In this document: positions 15,049-15,585 of the stretch, one piece after another
Position numbering within the stretch: the stretch's first letter is position 1
Layout of the letters: each line of letters begins with the position of its first letter
DNA from: Acidiferrobacter sp.
Lineage (GTDB): Bacteria > Pseudomonadota > Gammaproteobacteria > Arenicellales > UBA868
Direction: 5' to 3'
Length of the DNA stretch: 15,585 nucleotides
NCBI GenBank assembly: GCA_002694065.1
Contig: NZKZ01000032.1
Location: 1-15,585, forward strand
Notes under the pieces: model-generated
Told to the model about the DNA's origin: nothing
What the model saw: only the letters and a program-made list of their open reading frames with translations
Database searches by the model: none
Made by a program: the position numbers and the translations under genes

Positions 15049-15064
15049 TGAAAGGCGAGTGCCA
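15049..15064 (-). promoter_or_regulatory. Sigma-54-like promoter element
   Basis: On the minus strand this reads TGGCACTCGCCTTTCA. It matches the sigma-54 consensus TGGCACG-N4-TTGCA with correct spacing, except T for G at the seventh base and T for G in the -12 box. The loss of the -12 G is a real weakness, as that base is highly conserved. The spacing would put transcription start near the palindrome at 15027-15040. Confidence 0.22.
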
Positions 15065-15067
15065 CAA

Positions 15068-15099
15068 CAGGCTATCCCGGAAAAAATTCCGGGATCCTG
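15068..15099 (-). terminator. Strong hairpin downstream of ssb, possible terminator
   Basis: ATCCCGGAA at 15074-15082 pairs perfectly with TTCCGGGAT at 15087-15095 around an AAAA loop. Outside a two-base bulge, CAGG at 15068-15071 pairs with CCTG at 15096-15099, making 13 pairs in all. It lies 31 bases past the ssb stop. No T-tract follows on either strand, so it may be a terminator of unusual form, an RNA-stabilising stem or a control element of the cluster leader. Confidence 0.4.
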
Positions 15100-15129
15100 C
15101 CCAACTTTGACTCGGATCCAAAAAAACGA

Positions 15130-15567
15130 TCAAAAAGGAATGTCGTCGTCGAAATCCCCAGAGGACGAACTCCCAGAGCTTGTCTCGCCAAAATCCGGAG
15201 CCGATCCCCCCTGGGTATCACCTCCGCCGCCGCGGCCTCCCAACATCTGCATGTCGGCGGCGACGATCTCGGTGGTATACCGCTCGTTTCCGTCCCGGTC
15301 TTCCCACTTACGCGTCTGCAGGCGACCTTCGACGTACACCTGAGACCCTTTCTTCAGATACTCGCCGGCGATTTCTGCAAGCCTGCCGAAGAAGACCACC
15401 CGGTGCCATTCCGTCTTTTCCTGACGTTCACCGGATTGACGGTCTTTCCAACTGTCTGTGGTAGCAATGGTGACATTGGCAATTGCATTGCCGTTTGCCG
15501 AATAACGGACCTCTGGGTCCCGTCCAAGATTGCCCACCACGATTGCCTTGTTGATGCCTCTTGCCAT
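15130..15567 (-). CDS. ssb: Single-stranded DNA-binding protein
   Basis: A 145-residue SSB. The OB fold occupies about residues 1-108 and opens MARGINKAIVVGNLGRDPEVR. It keeps the three tryptophans W40, W54 and W88 that stack on DNA bases in E. coli SSB, as well as the WHRVVFFGRLAEIAGEYLKKG segment. A Gly/Ser-rich linker of about 30 residues follows, ending with the acidic tip DFDDDIPF that recruits replication and repair partners. It works as a tetramer on exposed single strands. The total is shorter than E. coli SSB (178 residues) because the linker is short and has few glutamines. The ATG is at 15567 with only a weak upstream site (AGGAC, 11 bases away) within the 18 remaining bases. An A7 run at 15120-15126 gives a T-run on the transcript just after the stop. 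Confidence 0.97.
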   Translation of the reverse strand: MARGINKAIVVGNLGRDPEVRYSANGNAIANVTIATTDSWKDRQSGERQEKTEWHRVVFFGRLAEIAGEYLKKGSQVYVEGRLQTRKWEDRDGNERYTTEIVAADMQMLGGRGGGGDTQGGSAPDFGETSSGSSSSGDFDDDIPF

Positions 15568-15585
15568 TTTTCTGTCTAGTCCTAA

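Noticed and set aside
1..15585. CRISPR array, prophage, insertion sequence, toxin-antitoxin or other defence system
   Set aside because: No regularly spaced repeats, transposase, integrase, nuclease or paired small genes were seen. All sizeable frames are metabolic, transport or replication genes.

Overview
The window looks like chromosome from a gammaproteobacterium, probably a free-living or marine type. The agmatinase is very close to E. coli SpeB, the SSB keeps the E. coli-type tryptophans and acidic tip, and DUF1285 and YiiD_C-type genes are typical of this class. Genes are tightly packed. I see no tRNA, rRNA, CRISPR array, transposase, integrase or phage gene. The genus cannot be fixed from sequence reading alone.

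Layout. (1) 1-1699, plus strand: the 3' end of a cystathionine beta-synthase-like gene, then a cystathionine gamma-lyase/synthase. This pair would move sulfur between homocysteine and cysteine. (2) 1743-3733, minus strand: a compact four-gene unit, transcribed in the order peroxidase-related CxxC protein, YciA-type acyl-CoA thioesterase, DUF1285 protein, YiiD_C-type hotdog thioesterase. Two junctions overlap and one has a 29-base gap. (3) 3734-4067: a 334-base gap with no convincing gene. It holds a good plus-strand hairpin plus T-tract that no annotated plus-strand gene explains, and a likely terminator of the gene to its right. (4) 4068-6317, minus strand: a class V serine/alanine-glyoxylate-type aminotransferase and agmatinase (speB), separated by 159 bases. 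(5) 6452-14945, minus strand: a seven-gene cluster. It consists of an AMP-binding long-chain-type acyl-CoA synthetase, LivG-type ATPase, LivH-type permease, LivM-type permease, periplasmic binding protein, LivF-type ATPase and a PaaK-family adenylate-forming protein. (6) 15130-15567, minus strand: ssb.

The seven-gene cluster dominates the window. A complete branched-chain-amino-acid-type (HAAT) importer lies between two CoA-ligase-type proteins. This suggests import of a carboxylic acid followed by activation to its CoA thioester, rather than ordinary leucine uptake. This gene set has relatives in many proteobacteria, so it is not a new architecture, but its substrate is not evident. The first ligase has all canonical adenylation motifs. 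The PaaK-like one has lost the Ser/Thr/Gly-rich phosphate loop while keeping the other motifs, which makes its activity an open question. The leader between ssb and the first ligase holds a strong hairpin, a 14-base palindrome and a near-match to a sigma-54 promoter, and is the most likely control point of the operon.
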